Shown piece by piece: positions 46,058-55,901 of a DNA stretch of 64,000 nt. The stretch lies in contig CAYFNT010000003.1 in assembly GCA_964344565.1 (NCBI GenBank), positions 124,001 to 188,000 of the forward strand, read 5' to 3'. Below the pieces are notes generated by a model. The model searched no databases, had not been told where the DNA came from, and saw nothing but the letters and a program-made list of their open reading frames with translations. Numbering within the stretch: position 1 is the stretch's first letter; every line of letters begins with the position of its first letter. Both the position numbers and the translations under genes were made by a program. This stretch comes from JACNKJ01 sp964344565 (lineage in GTDB: Bacteria > Krumholzibacteriota > Krumholzibacteriia > JACNKJ01).

Positions 46058-47653
46058 TCAACGGATGATCACCAGGCGCCCGTAGGTGTCCTTCCCGCTC
46101 TCGTTGTCGAGGGTGCGATAGATGTAGACGCCCGAGGCCACTTCCTCGCCCTTCTGATTCCGGGTGTCCCAGATCACGTTGCGCGTGTTGGGATCCTTGT
46201 TCTCGGCCGTGAAGATCAGGTCGCCTGCGAGATTGAAGACCCAGAGGGAGGAATCGTCGGTGAGGCCCACGAAACGGACCACATCGCCGGGGTAGTTGTG
46301 ATAGTTGGGATCTTCCTGCGCGCTACGTCCGGTGCGGAGGGGATTGGGTACCGCGTAGACCGCGGGACTGCGGTCCAGGTTCTCCGTGGCCGGGAAGTTG
46401 AAGTCGTAGCGGAGGGAGATGTCGTCCAGGTCTTCCAGAGGCGTGCTGTCGAGGATGTAGTGGTCGTGACTGCCGCTGTTGGGACGGAATCCCCGGTCGA
46501 AGGTGGTGAGGGCGTAGTCGTAGTAGAATCCGTTGTGCACGTCGAAATCGAGATAGACTCGCTTGTCGGTCTGGCCGAAAACAGGCGTGAGGGTCTCCCA
46601 TTCGTAGATGATCTCGAGGGTGAGAGGATCCTTCTCGTACTCGATCCACCACCAGTAGAACTTGTCCAGTTCCTCGTTCTTGGACAGTTCCCAGATGTTC
46701 TGCCAGTTGTCCGATCCGTTCACCTTACGCCAGAGATGATATCCGGCGAAGTCCTCGGTGACGAAGTCCGAGAGATAGCCCACGGGGAGCAGGCCGTCGG
46801 TGAAGGAGGCGTAGAGGCCGAGATCCAGCTCGTGGACGCACTCGAGGTTGCTGTCGATCATCTCCACGTCGCCGTTCTCCAGGCGCGTATAGGTGCACCA
46901 GAGTTCGATGATCCCCGAGCGCATCTCGTCGCCGGGGGCGAAGGCGAATTCCTCGTCGGGGCCCCAGGCCTCGGACCAGGCCACCTCGGTGTCCACGGTG
47001 GTCGTATCGCCGATTTCCAGATTGAGAAAGACGCCCGTGACGTCCCAGTCCAGGCTCCAGTCGTTGACGTCCCAGGCCGCCAGGCCGGGATCCTCGTCGC
47101 TGGGCACGAAATCGCCGATGAAGCCCGAACCTACGCGATACTCGAAACGGAAGACCTGGTCGCGGCGGCCCTCATAGGCGCCGTAGAGCAGAGGCTGTAC
47201 GCTGATCATCACGGAGTCGCCGCCGGGAGCGGGGTCATCGACCCAGATGTCCCCCGTTTTCACCTTGGGAGCCCGCACGATGGTGCCGCCCTCGGGCTCA
47301 TCCCACTGGAAGGTGATCATCTTCAGTTCCCGCCAGCCGAAGGGCAGATAGTGGTGCGGAGGTTCCGCCTCGGTGATGTCGAAATCCGCCACGAGCCCGT
47401 AGAAGTCGAACTGGGCCTCCAGCTGATAGTGCTGGTTGCCGACGGAGTCGAGGTAGGTCCCTTCGGGAGGATAGAATGACATCGCCGTCCACGATAGGTC
47501 CGGGAGGGTGAGGCTCTCTTCGAAGACGGCCGGCGGAGGAATCTCCTCCGGATCACAGATTTCTGCCAGGACCGGAGTGGTAAGAGGGCCCAGCGCAGCG
47601 ATGAACGCGGCCAGGAGAATGGCGGCGACTTTGCCGACGGTCTTGATGATCAT
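46058..47653 (-). CDS. Secreted protein with FlgD-like C-terminal domain
   Basis: 531 residues. Signal peptide MIIKTVGKVAAILLAAFIAALG..., cleavage around PVLA. A long beta-rich, Trp/Tyr/Asp-rich body (e.g. YHLWRKVNGSDNWQNIWEL, LDFDVHNGFYYDYALTTFDR) follows with no family I know. The final ~85 residues are a FlgD-like/T9SS-like module: VPNPLRTG, LWVFNLAGDLIF, ASGVYIYRTL, ending GRLVIIR. Third gene of the lipoprotein operon, 105 bp after the preceding one. A possible terminator follows. Confidence 0.72.
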   Translation of the reverse strand: MIIKTVGKVAAILLAAFIAALGPLTTPVLAEICDPEEIPPPAVFEESLTLPDLSWTAMSFYPPEGTYLDSVGNQHYQLEAQFDFYGLVADFDITEAEPPHHYLPFGWRELKMITFQWDEPEGGTIVRAPKVKTGDIWVDDPAPGGDSVMISVQPLLYGAYEGRRDQVFRFEYRVGSGFIGDFVPSDEDPGLAAWDVNDWSLDWDVTGVFLNLEIGDTTTVDTEVAWSEAWGPDEEFAFAPGDEMRSGIIELWCTYTRLENGDVEMIDSNLECVHELDLGLYASFTDGLLPVGYLSDFVTEDFAGYHLWRKVNGSDNWQNIWELSKNEELDKFYWWWIEYEKDPLTLEIIYEWETLTPVFGQTDKRVYLDFDVHNGFYYDYALTTFDRGFRPNSGSHDHYILDSTPLEDLDDISLRYDFNFPATENLDRSPAVYAVPNPLRTGRSAQEDPNYHNYPGDVVRFVGLTDDSSLWVFNLAGDLIFTAENKDPNTRNVIWDTRNQKGEEVASGVYIYRTLDNESGKDTYGRLVIIR

Positions 47654-47758
47654 CCTCGACAATCCCTTTCCCAGGATTTGAAGCGACGGAGGGAGCACGG
47701 GTGGATTCGGTTCCCACTCCCGAATGGCCAGCGGCGCCCCTCCGTCCCGGTATTGGCT

Positions 47759-50254
47759 CTAGTTCAGTTCCTTCTCCACTTCCAGGATGTCCACCAGGAT
47801 GTGGTCGATGAGCAGCTTGGCGTCCTCCCTGTTCAAATAGTAGGGATGGAAGCCAAGCACCACGTTCTTGTGATCGGTGTCCACGGGCATGCCCAGTGCG
47901 GCGATGGCATGTCCGAACTCGGGACCGGCGGCGCCGCCCCAGAGCGAGTCTCCCTCCACACCGTACTTCACGGCCCAGAAGGCCTCGCGATAGAACCTAC
48001 CGTCGGCGTGCTGCATCTCGCAGTCCCAACAGGGTTCGGTCCCGAAGCGCGTGGCGTTGTCGGAGACCACGTAGTTGAGCAGGGGTATGAACTCGTTGGC
48101 GCGGAAAGCGACCGGAGGATCCAGCCAGCGGCCGTACCAGTCCCAGTTGTAGATCTCCGCATCGGGCACGCCGAAGTAACCGTGTCCGCCCACGGGTTCC
48201 AGAATCTCCGCGCCGTACTCGAACCACTCCAGGGTTTCGGGGCTCATGCGAAGGGTGTCCGGAAGCAGGGGACCGTATTCGGTTCCGATGCCGTAGTCGT
48301 CGGCGTACTGAAGGCGCGTGGTCTCCGCTCCGATGAGGCCCCAATGGGTGTGATCGGTCTTGAAGGGCGCGGCCAGGGCGTCGAGCGGCTCGCGGCCGTT
48401 GCTCTCCACCGCATTCAGTAGAACGTCGATGCCGTACTGCTTGTAGGGCAGGTAGCGACGCACGCCGACCTCGCCGCCGTCCACGATGTAGGTGAGGTGG
48501 CGAAGGTAGGAGATGGGTGTCCGCGAACGGTTGATGTCCACGGGCATATCGCCGGAACTCGGCATGGTGGTGTAGAGCGGCGTGGAGCCGAGGATCAGGA
48601 TCTGACCGCCTCTTTCCATGAAGGCCGAGGCATAGTCGAAGGGCACTTCCTGGGAGAACCACGGATCCACGAAGCGGGCGATGCGGTAGAGTCCCGCGTC
48701 GCGGGGCGTCCGGGCCGTTTCCCAGACGATGTGCTGGTAGCCCGCCACCAGCTCGAAGGGCGGAGCGCTGATCAGGGAACTGACGCGGAAGTAGTCGGCG
48801 TCGGGATGCCAGGTTTCGTAGTCGCCGAGCATCTCTTCCCAGAATTCCTTCATCTGCTCGTCGTTGCGGGCCAGATTGCTGGTCCAGAAGGCCGTCTCCT
48901 GGCCGACGGGATAGCCCTCGTCGAACTGGTCGTTGTCGAAGTCATCGATGAGGAGCAGGTCCTTCTCCATGGTAAAGGGCACCACGAGGAAGCGGAATAG
49001 CATCGTGGTGATGTTGCCGGAGTAGTCCTGGACCTGGATGTGCACCGAGTGGGTTCCCGACACATAGGTGGCGGTGGTGTTCTTGGTGTTGGTGGACCAG
49101 TTGCTCCACTCGTCCTCGTTCTGGGTGTCCTCGATGTCCCAGCCGAAGCGGTAGCCTGTGATCTGGCTGCCGTAGTGGGAGGCGCTGCCGTCCCAGCTGA
49201 GGTTCAGGGGCTGGCCCTCGCCGATGGTGAAGTCGTAGGCGTTCCAGCCCTCGGAGACCTTGAGGCCCAGGGTGGGCTCTTCCACATAGAGCCTGGGATA
49301 GAGGCTGTCGGTGATGCGCAGGCGCTTGAGATTCTTGCCGTCCTGATAGTGGCTCGTCAGGGCGCCGGCCTCGTCCTTGGCCTGCACCATGAAGAGGTAG
49401 CGCCCATCGGAGTTTTGACCGATGGGCGTGAGATCCTGAACCAGGGCCGATGTACCATCGATCTGCAGGATGGAGTCGATGGGCTCATCCCAGCCCCGCC
49501 ATCGCGTCCACGCACTGTCGGGAATCCCGAGGATGCTTCCCACGTCGTTGTACTCGTCGATGTCGTACTCGTCGGCCGGGAAGATGGCCAGGCGCGTGGA
49601 GTCCGGTTCGATGACCAGGGAGCCTCCCCCCACCGAATCGTTGCCGATCCAGGTGAAGAAGACGTCCGGAGGCAGGTTCTCCCACCCGCCCGGGGTGCCG
49701 GTGTCCTGTGGGTGATCGATGGTCACCGAAGGCGCGATGGTCGTGGCCGTGAAGGAGCGGTGCGCGGGGGTGGGATCCGGCTCGCCGTGCTCGTCGACGG
49801 CCCTCAGGAAGAAGGTGTGCTGACCGAAGAAGAGGAAGCGTCCCTCTTCGTCCCCGTAGAAGTACTCCCACTCCTCGGGGTTCGCGGAATCGGGGAACTG
49901 GGAGGCCTCCACCACGAAGATGGAGTCGGTGGCGAAGAGCGAGTCGGTCCACACGTAGCCTAAGTCCTCGAGCGTATCACTGATGTTCTCGTCGATGACC
50001 AGGGAACCGGTGACCCAGTCGTCGGTGACGATGTACTGGTATCGGTCCACGTCGCCGTCGGGATCGAAGCCGTTCCAGTAGAAGTGCACTCGATAGCTCG
50101 TGTTGCTGATACCCTCGGGGGGACCGCTGGAAAGCCAGGTGTTGGGAGCGAGATTGGCATATTGATCGTGAATATAGCCGCCTTCTCCACACCCGATCAC
50201 AGTCAGCAGCATCGGCAACAGAAGCAGTGCGACGGTTCCTAGGATTCTTTTCAT
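47759..50254 (-). CDS. Large lipoprotein with Ig-like and GATase-like regions (831 aa)
   Basis: 831 residues. Lipoprotein signal MKRILGTVALLLLPMLLTVIGC (lipobox VIGC, Cys22). N-terminal Ig-like/fibronectin-like domain (~35-75, VHFYWNGFDPDGDVDRYQYI) is related to the N-terminus of the 713-residue lipoprotein upstream. A second domain follows to ~390 (YRFGWDIEDTQ). The C-terminal half starts LLLIDDFDNDQFDEGYP (~435) and resembles a GATase/DUF4350-like flavodoxin fold also seen in the C25 protease. Located in a three-gene operon. Function unknown. Confidence 0.7.
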   Translation of the reverse strand: MKRILGTVALLLLPMLLTVIGCGEGGYIHDQYANLAPNTWLSSGPPEGISNTSYRVHFYWNGFDPDGDVDRYQYIVTDDWVTGSLVIDENISDTLEDLGYVWTDSLFATDSIFVVEASQFPDSANPEEWEYFYGDEEGRFLFFGQHTFFLRAVDEHGEPDPTPAHRSFTATTIAPSVTIDHPQDTGTPGGWENLPPDVFFTWIGNDSVGGGSLVIEPDSTRLAIFPADEYDIDEYNDVGSILGIPDSAWTRWRGWDEPIDSILQIDGTSALVQDLTPIGQNSDGRYLFMVQAKDEAGALTSHYQDGKNLKRLRITDSLYPRLYVEEPTLGLKVSEGWNAYDFTIGEGQPLNLSWDGSASHYGSQITGYRFGWDIEDTQNEDEWSNWSTNTKNTTATYVSGTHSVHIQVQDYSGNITTMLFRFLVVPFTMEKDLLLIDDFDNDQFDEGYPVGQETAFWTSNLARNDEQMKEFWEEMLGDYETWHPDADYFRVSSLISAPPFELVAGYQHIVWETARTPRDAGLYRIARFVDPWFSQEVPFDYASAFMERGGQILILGSTPLYTTMPSSGDMPVDINRSRTPISYLRHLTYIVDGGEVGVRRYLPYKQYGIDVLLNAVESNGREPLDALAAPFKTDHTHWGLIGAETTRLQYADDYGIGTEYGPLLPDTLRMSPETLEWFEYGAEILEPVGGHGYFGVPDAEIYNWDWYGRWLDPPVAFRANEFIPLLNYVVSDNATRFGTEPCWDCEMQHADGRFYREAFWAVKYGVEGDSLWGGAAGPEFGHAIAALGMPVDTDHKNVVLGFHPYYLNREDAKLLIDHILVDILEVEKELN

Positions 50255-50306
50255 GGCTCTATCCCGTCTTTCCTGGGGCGTAAGGTCTCAGCGTGGGGCC
50301 TTCGGA

Positions 50307-52448
50307 TTACGGTTGTAGGTTCTTGTACTGAATGTCGATCTTCACGCTTTCCCTCTCGCTCGAGCGACCCTTGGAACCGATGGACTGAGCGCTCTGTTGC
50401 GCCGTCTCGATGAGTTCCACGAGTGTCTCGAAGGGATAGGTGTTGCGGAAGATCGAGGTGAAATCCTTTTCTCCGAGCCACTCGGGCGTTTCCTCCATTT
50501 GGATGTTCCCATCCAAATCCGAGGTGAAGATGGTGTCCATCACCGCGAAGCTGACCTCGAAGAAGTTGTCGTGAGGAAAATCGTCCTCGTCTGTTTCCAT
50601 GTACTGCCAGGTCTTGATATAGCCGCCCTCGACAATGTCAAAGAAGTCCTCTTCCGTGAACTGAGCGCCGTTGTTTTCGTAGTCGGTGTCGAAGACGTCC
50701 CAGATGATGCCGGCCAAATGGGCCGAATCGCCATTGCGGATGTCGTCACTGCCATAGACACGGAAAGTCAGGATGTACTTGCCTGTGATGACCAGAGGAG
50801 GACCATTGAACTGTTCAATCTCCACCGGTTTGATGACGGCGGTATAGCTGCCTTCGTCCCAAGTCACCCACTCGTCTTCTTCAGGAGCTGTGAAGAAGAA
50901 GTCCCCCCCGATGTCGAGTTTCATTGTGGTGCCCTCGGGCAACTCGCTGAGGTTGACACTCTGGTCACTGTAACTGAGTTCACCATTCTCAGGATTAATG
51001 TACTTGGTCATGAACACGATGCTGTCCACGGCCGGCGGATAACCGCCCTGGAATTCCAGGGTCATGGGCGTGCCGTCCACCCGACCGAAGTGGTCGATGG
51101 CGAAGCCCTTCACCGTGTAGTCCATGGGGCCGAGATTCATGTCGAAGTGCATGCCCGACTCGCCGAAACGGCCGAATCCCAGATTTTCCTGCAGGCCTTC
51201 CCTGCCACCGGGCGGATAACGTCCGGTGGAGGAACCCTGGTTGTAGGAGTCCGGGTGATCCACGTCGAGCAGGTTCAGGTTCTTGATGCTCCAGTTGTAG
51301 CCGATCTGATAGGAGGTCTTGATGTCGTTGCCCTCGGCCACCAGGGGATCGTCGTAGTCCCAGCCCTGCAGGTGCAGTTCGATTCGCACGTCCTGTCCCC
51401 AGGGAATGGGCTCGGTCAGCCTGTAGTGGAAACCCGGCTCCCGGGTATCCACACGCTCCACCTCGGGGTAGAGGGTGTCCGGCAGTCCGGCGTAGGTGGT
51501 GTAGCTGACCACCACGGGCAGATCGTCGCGCAGGCGCGTATCGGGATCGCGATTCAGGATGGGAATCACAATGCCCTTGAGGTTCCCGGGCGTGGTGATG
51601 ACCGACGACTCCACGCCGGCCTGGTCGATGCACTTGGCCTTCACCCGGAACACCCCGTCATCGTAGAACTCGATCATGTCCGCGTCGCCGCCCAGAATGT
51701 CGTTGTCGAAATCCAGGCGAATGGAATCGAGGGCCGCCCAGGCAGGATCCTGATAGGTCCAGCCCGTCTGACCATTCACCAGGGGGAACCAGACGGTTCC
51801 GCCGCCCGTGTTCCACTGGTAGCCCTTCACGAAGCCGTTCTGCGTTTCCCCGGTGAAGGCGCAGGCGAAGGCCTGCCCAGCGTCCAGGGTCTCGGGCTCG
51901 GAACTGACCCAGATCACCTCGGGATCCAGGTCGCCCAGGGGCTCATCGAGCCAGTGGATTTCCGGACGCCGGTCAACGCTGGTATTGAAGTAGAGACGTG
52001 CGGGCACAGGGTCGCGTCGACCCTGATCATCCACGGCCGTGATGTTGAAGGTGAGGTCGCGGCTCATGCCGCCGCCCTCGTTGGCCTGAAGGATGAAGGT
52101 CGAATCCGTCCGCGTGGTCAGATGGGTGGCGTCGAAGTCGCCTTCCCTGAGGATCCTGTCTTCCGCGTTGGACTCGGGATTCCACGCTTCGTACCAAGCG
52201 CTGGCCGAATCGGTCCAGGCCCATAGGAAGTAGGCGATCTCCCCGTCCGAATCCTCGCCATGCCAGTGCACGTGCACATTGTAGCTGTCGAAGAGGGATT
52301 CCACGGGTGCGGAAGTGATGTAGGTCTCCGGAGAGTTATTCCGATCGAAGAGCTCGGGCAGTTCCTTTCGACAACCCATCCCCGCGATAAGGGTCAGGAT
52401 GACGAGAAAGAGCAGCGGAGTTCCCCACCGGCGGCAGCGCCCAAACAT
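50307..52448 (-). CDS. Large lipoprotein with Ig-like domains (713 aa)
   Basis: 713 residues. Lipoprotein signal MFGRCRRWGTPLLFLVILTL ending AGMGC, with Cys lipidated at ~26. Ig-like/cadherin-like N-terminus (~33-75, SYNVHVHWHGEDSDGEI in part), then a beta-rich body with several GxxDxDG and YPPAVDSIVF stretches, and a C-terminal tail of charged helices (ETLVELIETAQQSAQSIGSK). First gene of the operon. ATG 52448 is chosen over the upstream frame because GGAGGA is near and the lipobox follows. The homologous N-terminus suggests a paralog of the 831-residue lipoprotein, 52 bp downstream. Confidence 0.72.
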   Translation of the reverse strand: MFGRCRRWGTPLLFLVILTLIAGMGCRKELPELFDRNNSPETYITSAPVESLFDSYNVHVHWHGEDSDGEIAYFLWAWTDSASAWYEAWNPESNAEDRILREGDFDATHLTTRTDSTFILQANEGGGMSRDLTFNITAVDDQGRRDPVPARLYFNTSVDRRPEIHWLDEPLGDLDPEVIWVSSEPETLDAGQAFACAFTGETQNGFVKGYQWNTGGGTVWFPLVNGQTGWTYQDPAWAALDSIRLDFDNDILGGDADMIEFYDDGVFRVKAKCIDQAGVESSVITTPGNLKGIVIPILNRDPDTRLRDDLPVVVSYTTYAGLPDTLYPEVERVDTREPGFHYRLTEPIPWGQDVRIELHLQGWDYDDPLVAEGNDIKTSYQIGYNWSIKNLNLLDVDHPDSYNQGSSTGRYPPGGREGLQENLGFGRFGESGMHFDMNLGPMDYTVKGFAIDHFGRVDGTPMTLEFQGGYPPAVDSIVFMTKYINPENGELSYSDQSVNLSELPEGTTMKLDIGGDFFFTAPEEDEWVTWDEGSYTAVIKPVEIEQFNGPPLVITGKYILTFRVYGSDDIRNGDSAHLAGIIWDVFDTDYENNGAQFTEEDFFDIVEGGYIKTWQYMETDEDDFPHDNFFEVSFAVMDTIFTSDLDGNIQMEETPEWLGEKDFTSIFRNTYPFETLVELIETAQQSAQSIGSKGRSSERESVKIDIQYKNLQP

Positions 52449-52527
52449 ACGAATGCTTCCTCCTTCAAGCGATCGAAGGGAAACAAGTGAAGCGTGACAG
52501 GCGGACAGAAATGAGCGAAGCGGCTGT

Positions 52528-52557
52528 AATATAGGCAATTGCCCGCGATGAAGTCAA
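52528..52557 (-). promoter_or_regulatory. Strong sigma70-like promoter with palindrome in spacer
   Basis: On the minus strand TTGACT (52557-52552), 18-base spacer, TATATT (52533-52528), each five of six consensus. The spacer contains the perfect 10-bp palindrome GGCAATTGCC (52534-52543), directly next to the -10, a good operator candidate. About 72 bases of leader precede the 713-residue lipoprotein. Confidence 0.7.
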
Positions 52558-52693
52558 CCCATAGTCCCCCCTCTCAACTCCCCTGGTTCCGAGCCGCGGG
52601 CCGCGGGCCAAGGGCATTGAGGGCCTGATCCAAATCCGTCGAATACAGTGGTTTCGGCCAGAAATCGTGGCTCGAGGCCCGCAGCTCGGGGCT

Positions 52694-52726
52694 AGAAAAA
52701 GCCCTCCCCCCCGAAGGGAGGAGGGC
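52694..52726 (-). terminator. Rho-independent terminator of the 1050-residue secreted-protein gene
   Basis: A GCCCTCC/GGAGGGC stem (52726-52720 with 52707-52701) with an inner CCC-TTCG-GGG tetraloop on the minus strand and a TTTTT tail. It begins 22 bases after the stop codon at 52749. Confidence 0.9.
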
Positions 52727-52748
52727 GATGATTTCCCGAGGGAAATAC

Positions 52749-55700
52749 TTACTTCAGCAGCACCATCTTCTCGGTGAAGACCTTGCCGTCAGCGTGCAGC
52801 TTGTAGAAGTACACGCCGCTGGCGGTCTTGTCGCCGTTGTTGTTGCTGCCGTCCCAGACGACCTCATGGTTCGTAGCGTCCATGTGGCCATCCACCAGGA
52901 CCTTAACCGCGCGACCGGTGATGTCGTAAACCGTGAGGTTCACGTCGCCGGCGTTCGCCAGGGCGAAGCGGATGGTGGTCTTGGGGTTGAAGGGATTCGG
53001 GAAGTTGCCGTCCAGCTTGGTGAACGCAGGAGTCTCGTCCACGTCGATGGGCGGATCCACGGCCTTATCGAACACGTTCTCGAGAACGTGGCCGACGAAG
53101 ACGCGGTGGTAGGTGACGCCCGCGGAAGTCGCGTAGCCGGCATCACGCACGTGATAGTAGGAATAAGGATTGAACACGACCTTGGTGAAGACATCGGTGC
53201 CCTGATCGTTGTAGGGCTGGCCGTTGCCGTCGGGGTCGTTGTTCAGGAGGCCGGCCTTGGCGTTGTCGCCGGGGTCGACTTCCCATTCCTGGAAGATCTC
53301 GGTGAGAGCGCCCGTGGGAGCGACAAGAGCGAAGTCGCTGGTCACGGGGCAGCCACCATAGACCCAGAAGTACGGATCGCCGCCGAGGTACTGCAGCAGC
53401 GGATGCGTACCGTAGACCAGCGGCACCACGACGCCAGTACGGTCATCGTAGTAGATGCTGGACTCGACCAGAGTGGCACCGAGGACGCCCGTCAGGAACG
53501 GATCGCCCTGGTCCAGATCGTTGGCCATGTTGTCACCGAGGAACCAGGCATAGGTCGACTGGGTGGCGTCGGTGAGCCAAGAGGTGATGAGCAGGTCATC
53601 ACGGGTCTTGTCATCCTCGTCGCAGATGGACTCGGAACCGATGTTACCGGAGTCCCAAATCATGCAGTCGTAGACGTAGAGGTGATCATCCAGCGTCGCA
53701 CGACTGGCGAGACCATTACTCTGACCCGAGCTCGGAGCCTGGGTGTAGAAGTAATCGTAGTCGGTAATACCGTTGTAATCGAAGGCCTCACGCCAGTAAC
53801 CCAGCAGTCCGACATCGTCCTGCACGTACAGCAGCGTGCTGTTGCCCGTGGGCAGGCAGCGCACCGTGTAGAAGTTCTGCAGGGCGGGGTCGTCGCTCTC
53901 GGCGTAGTTGGGGATGAAGTCGTTGTTGCCGCCAACACTGTAACCTTCGAAGAAGTACTCGAGCTCGTCTCCGGGGAGGAAGAACTCGTCGTTCAGGTCG
54001 AAGGCCCAAGTGTTCTCGATGGGAATGGAGTTTCCACCATAGTGAGCAAAGTCGGCAACGGCCTTGTTCCAGAATTCACCGGAACCGGCAACGACCTCGA
54101 CGGCGCCGATCCAGGGCGAGTAGCAGTGACCTTCGAGGTCAGTCTGATCATCGCCAGTCTCGGGGTCGCCGGAGTCACCCGTGATGTCGCCAGCGTTGGG
54201 GCCGGAGACGATGCGGTAGTACATGTAGACCTTCGGACGCTCTTCGGTCGTACCCATGGGGGGCACTTCCATGGCGACGCCACCATCGAGGTCGGCGTTG
54301 AAGGTCACGACGAGGGAGTCGACGATCGAGACGGGAACTTCCTCATCACTCCAGTCGAAGTCGCCGGCATGGTCCATGCGAACGAATCCGTCGGAGGGAT
54401 CGGGGAAGTTATCCTGGAAGCGATCGGGCGAGTCGAAGGACCACGAGAGGGCCGAACCCGCGACGATTCCCACCTTCATGTTATCGAAGAACGGCGGCGG
54501 AGGATGGCTCTCACCGCTACCTTCACTGTCGCACCAGAACGGGCACATGTCCACGCAGCTCAGACGGAGGGCGATACCTTCGATGTCGCCGCCGCCCGAG
54601 GAGTCCGCGAGGTACTCGGTGACGTTGACGATCCAGTTGTCCCAGATCTTGAAGTCACCGTAGTAGACGTAGTTGTCATTGGCGAAGCTCTGCAAGCAGG
54701 GCACGCCAGCAATCTGAGCAGCCACGTCGAAGGAGAAGAAGATCAGCGGATCCAACGGGTTGTCCCGATACACCCACCAGTCGAAGATCACGTTGCTTTC
54801 CGCATCGATCACGAAGTCCGTGCCCATTACGTTGCCGTTCTGGTCAACGCTCAGAAGAGGACTCTGCACGGAGTTGTCCACGTAGGGAGGCCCGTAGGCG
54901 ATCACCGGGTGGTTTCCGTACTCGGGGTTCAGCGTCAGCAGATCGAAGAAGGCCCAGGCGAAGGTCGTGTTGACCGTGCACTGGTCCTCGGAACGCAGAG
55001 CGGAATACAGCTCGGCGAAGTCACCGGCACCCGCGGGCGCGGTGAAGGTGATCGAAGGATCGGCGGAGCCGGACTCGAAGTCCTCTTCGAGGACCAGACT
55101 GGCATCGGCCACGATCGAGATATTGTCAACCCAGCAGGCACCAACGTTGGTCGGGAACAGGTTGTCCTGATCCGACCAGGCGCCGTCCGAGAAGAACGAG
55201 AACACCACGTCGCCCAGGTTACCGGCGGCCACCACGTTGTTGACGTAGAAGCCGGTGGGTCCCTCGGTGTTGTCGAGCCAGTACTCTTCCAGGGCTCCGT
55301 CCACCTCGATGAAGAGCTGGAAGTAGTCCCACTGAGTACCTTCAACGTAACCGGAGTAGGCGTAGGTGATGTCGAGAGCGGAGGAGGCGTCGAGGTCGAC
55401 CCTCATCCACTGGTTCCAGTTGTTGCCGTAGCCGGTCGGGTTTTCCCAACCGCACTGATCCTCAGCACCGCACCAGGCGGCGTAGGTGTTGTCACCACCA
55501 CCGAAGGGAACAGCGGCGCTCATGTCGGTGTCGGTACCGGCGCAGATGGCCACGTCAGCGACGTGCCAGAAGAACTCAGGCTGCGCGGTATTGTCGACGC
55601 CGAACCAGCCACCGGGAGCTCCTTCGACTTCCTGGGTGCCGGGATTGAACCAATCAAAGCTCCATCCACGGCCGTCATCGCTGGTTCCCGGAGAACCGAA

Positions 55701-55901
55701 AGAACCGGGGCCCGACTCGGCAAACAGCCACAGCGTGTCTTCACGCGCGCCAGCCTGCTGCATCGGAACCACGGAACCCGGATCGGGAGCCGCGATCTGG
55801 ACGGGCTCGCCAACTTTCATGGCGGGCCTGGCCATACCCACGGAGGTGAAGACCAAGGCCAGCATAGCCAGGCTCAAGGTCAATGAGAGAATTCTCTTCA
55901 T
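52749..55901 (-). CDS. Secreted multidomain protein with FlgD-like C-terminal domain
   Basis: 1050 residues. Signal peptide MKRILSLTLSLAMLALVFTSVGMA. A beta-sandwich-rich body holds a short Cys-containing segment (LSCVDMCPFWCDSEGSG, ~460) and several Asp/Asn-rich loops. A GATase/DUF-like segment (~640-760, STLLYVQDDVGLLGYW) follows. The C-terminus is FlgD-like/T9SS-like (NFPNPFNPKTTIRFAL, YDITGRAVKVL, ASGVYFYKLH, ending KMVLLK). ATG 55901 has GGGGGGT upstream. It has its own promoter, a long leader and a terminator. No enzyme signature was recognised. Confidence 0.75.
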   Translation of the reverse strand: MKRILSLTLSLAMLALVFTSVGMARPAMKVGEPVQIAAPDPGSVVPMQQAGAREDTLWLFAESGPGSFGSPGTSDDGRGWSFDWFNPGTQEVEGAPGGWFGVDNTAQPEFFWHVADVAICAGTDTDMSAAVPFGGGDNTYAAWCGAEDQCGWENPTGYGNNWNQWMRVDLDASSALDITYAYSGYVEGTQWDYFQLFIEVDGALEEYWLDNTEGPTGFYVNNVVAAGNLGDVVFSFFSDGAWSDQDNLFPTNVGACWVDNISIVADASLVLEEDFESGSADPSITFTAPAGAGDFAELYSALRSEDQCTVNTTFAWAFFDLLTLNPEYGNHPVIAYGPPYVDNSVQSPLLSVDQNGNVMGTDFVIDAESNVIFDWWVYRDNPLDPLIFFSFDVAAQIAGVPCLQSFANDNYVYYGDFKIWDNWIVNVTEYLADSSGGGDIEGIALRLSCVDMCPFWCDSEGSGESHPPPPFFDNMKVGIVAGSALSWSFDSPDRFQDNFPDPSDGFVRMDHAGDFDWSDEEVPVSIVDSLVVTFNADLDGGVAMEVPPMGTTEERPKVYMYYRIVSGPNAGDITGDSGDPETGDDQTDLEGHCYSPWIGAVEVVAGSGEFWNKAVADFAHYGGNSIPIENTWAFDLNDEFFLPGDELEYFFEGYSVGGNNDFIPNYAESDDPALQNFYTVRCLPTGNSTLLYVQDDVGLLGYWREAFDYNGITDYDYFYTQAPSSGQSNGLASRATLDDHLYVYDCMIWDSGNIGSESICDEDDKTRDDLLITSWLTDATQSTYAWFLGDNMANDLDQGDPFLTGVLGATLVESSIYYDDRTGVVVPLVYGTHPLLQYLGGDPYFWVYGGCPVTSDFALVAPTGALTEIFQEWEVDPGDNAKAGLLNNDPDGNGQPYNDQGTDVFTKVVFNPYSYYHVRDAGYATSAGVTYHRVFVGHVLENVFDKAVDPPIDVDETPAFTKLDGNFPNPFNPKTTIRFALANAGDVNLTVYDITGRAVKVLVDGHMDATNHEVVWDGSNNNGDKTASGVYFYKLHADGKVFTEKMVLLK

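Noticed and set aside
52728..55886. 1052-residue frame opposite the 1050-residue secreted protein
   Set aside because: The true gene has a signal peptide and FlgD tail; the opposite frame is a low-complexity shadow.
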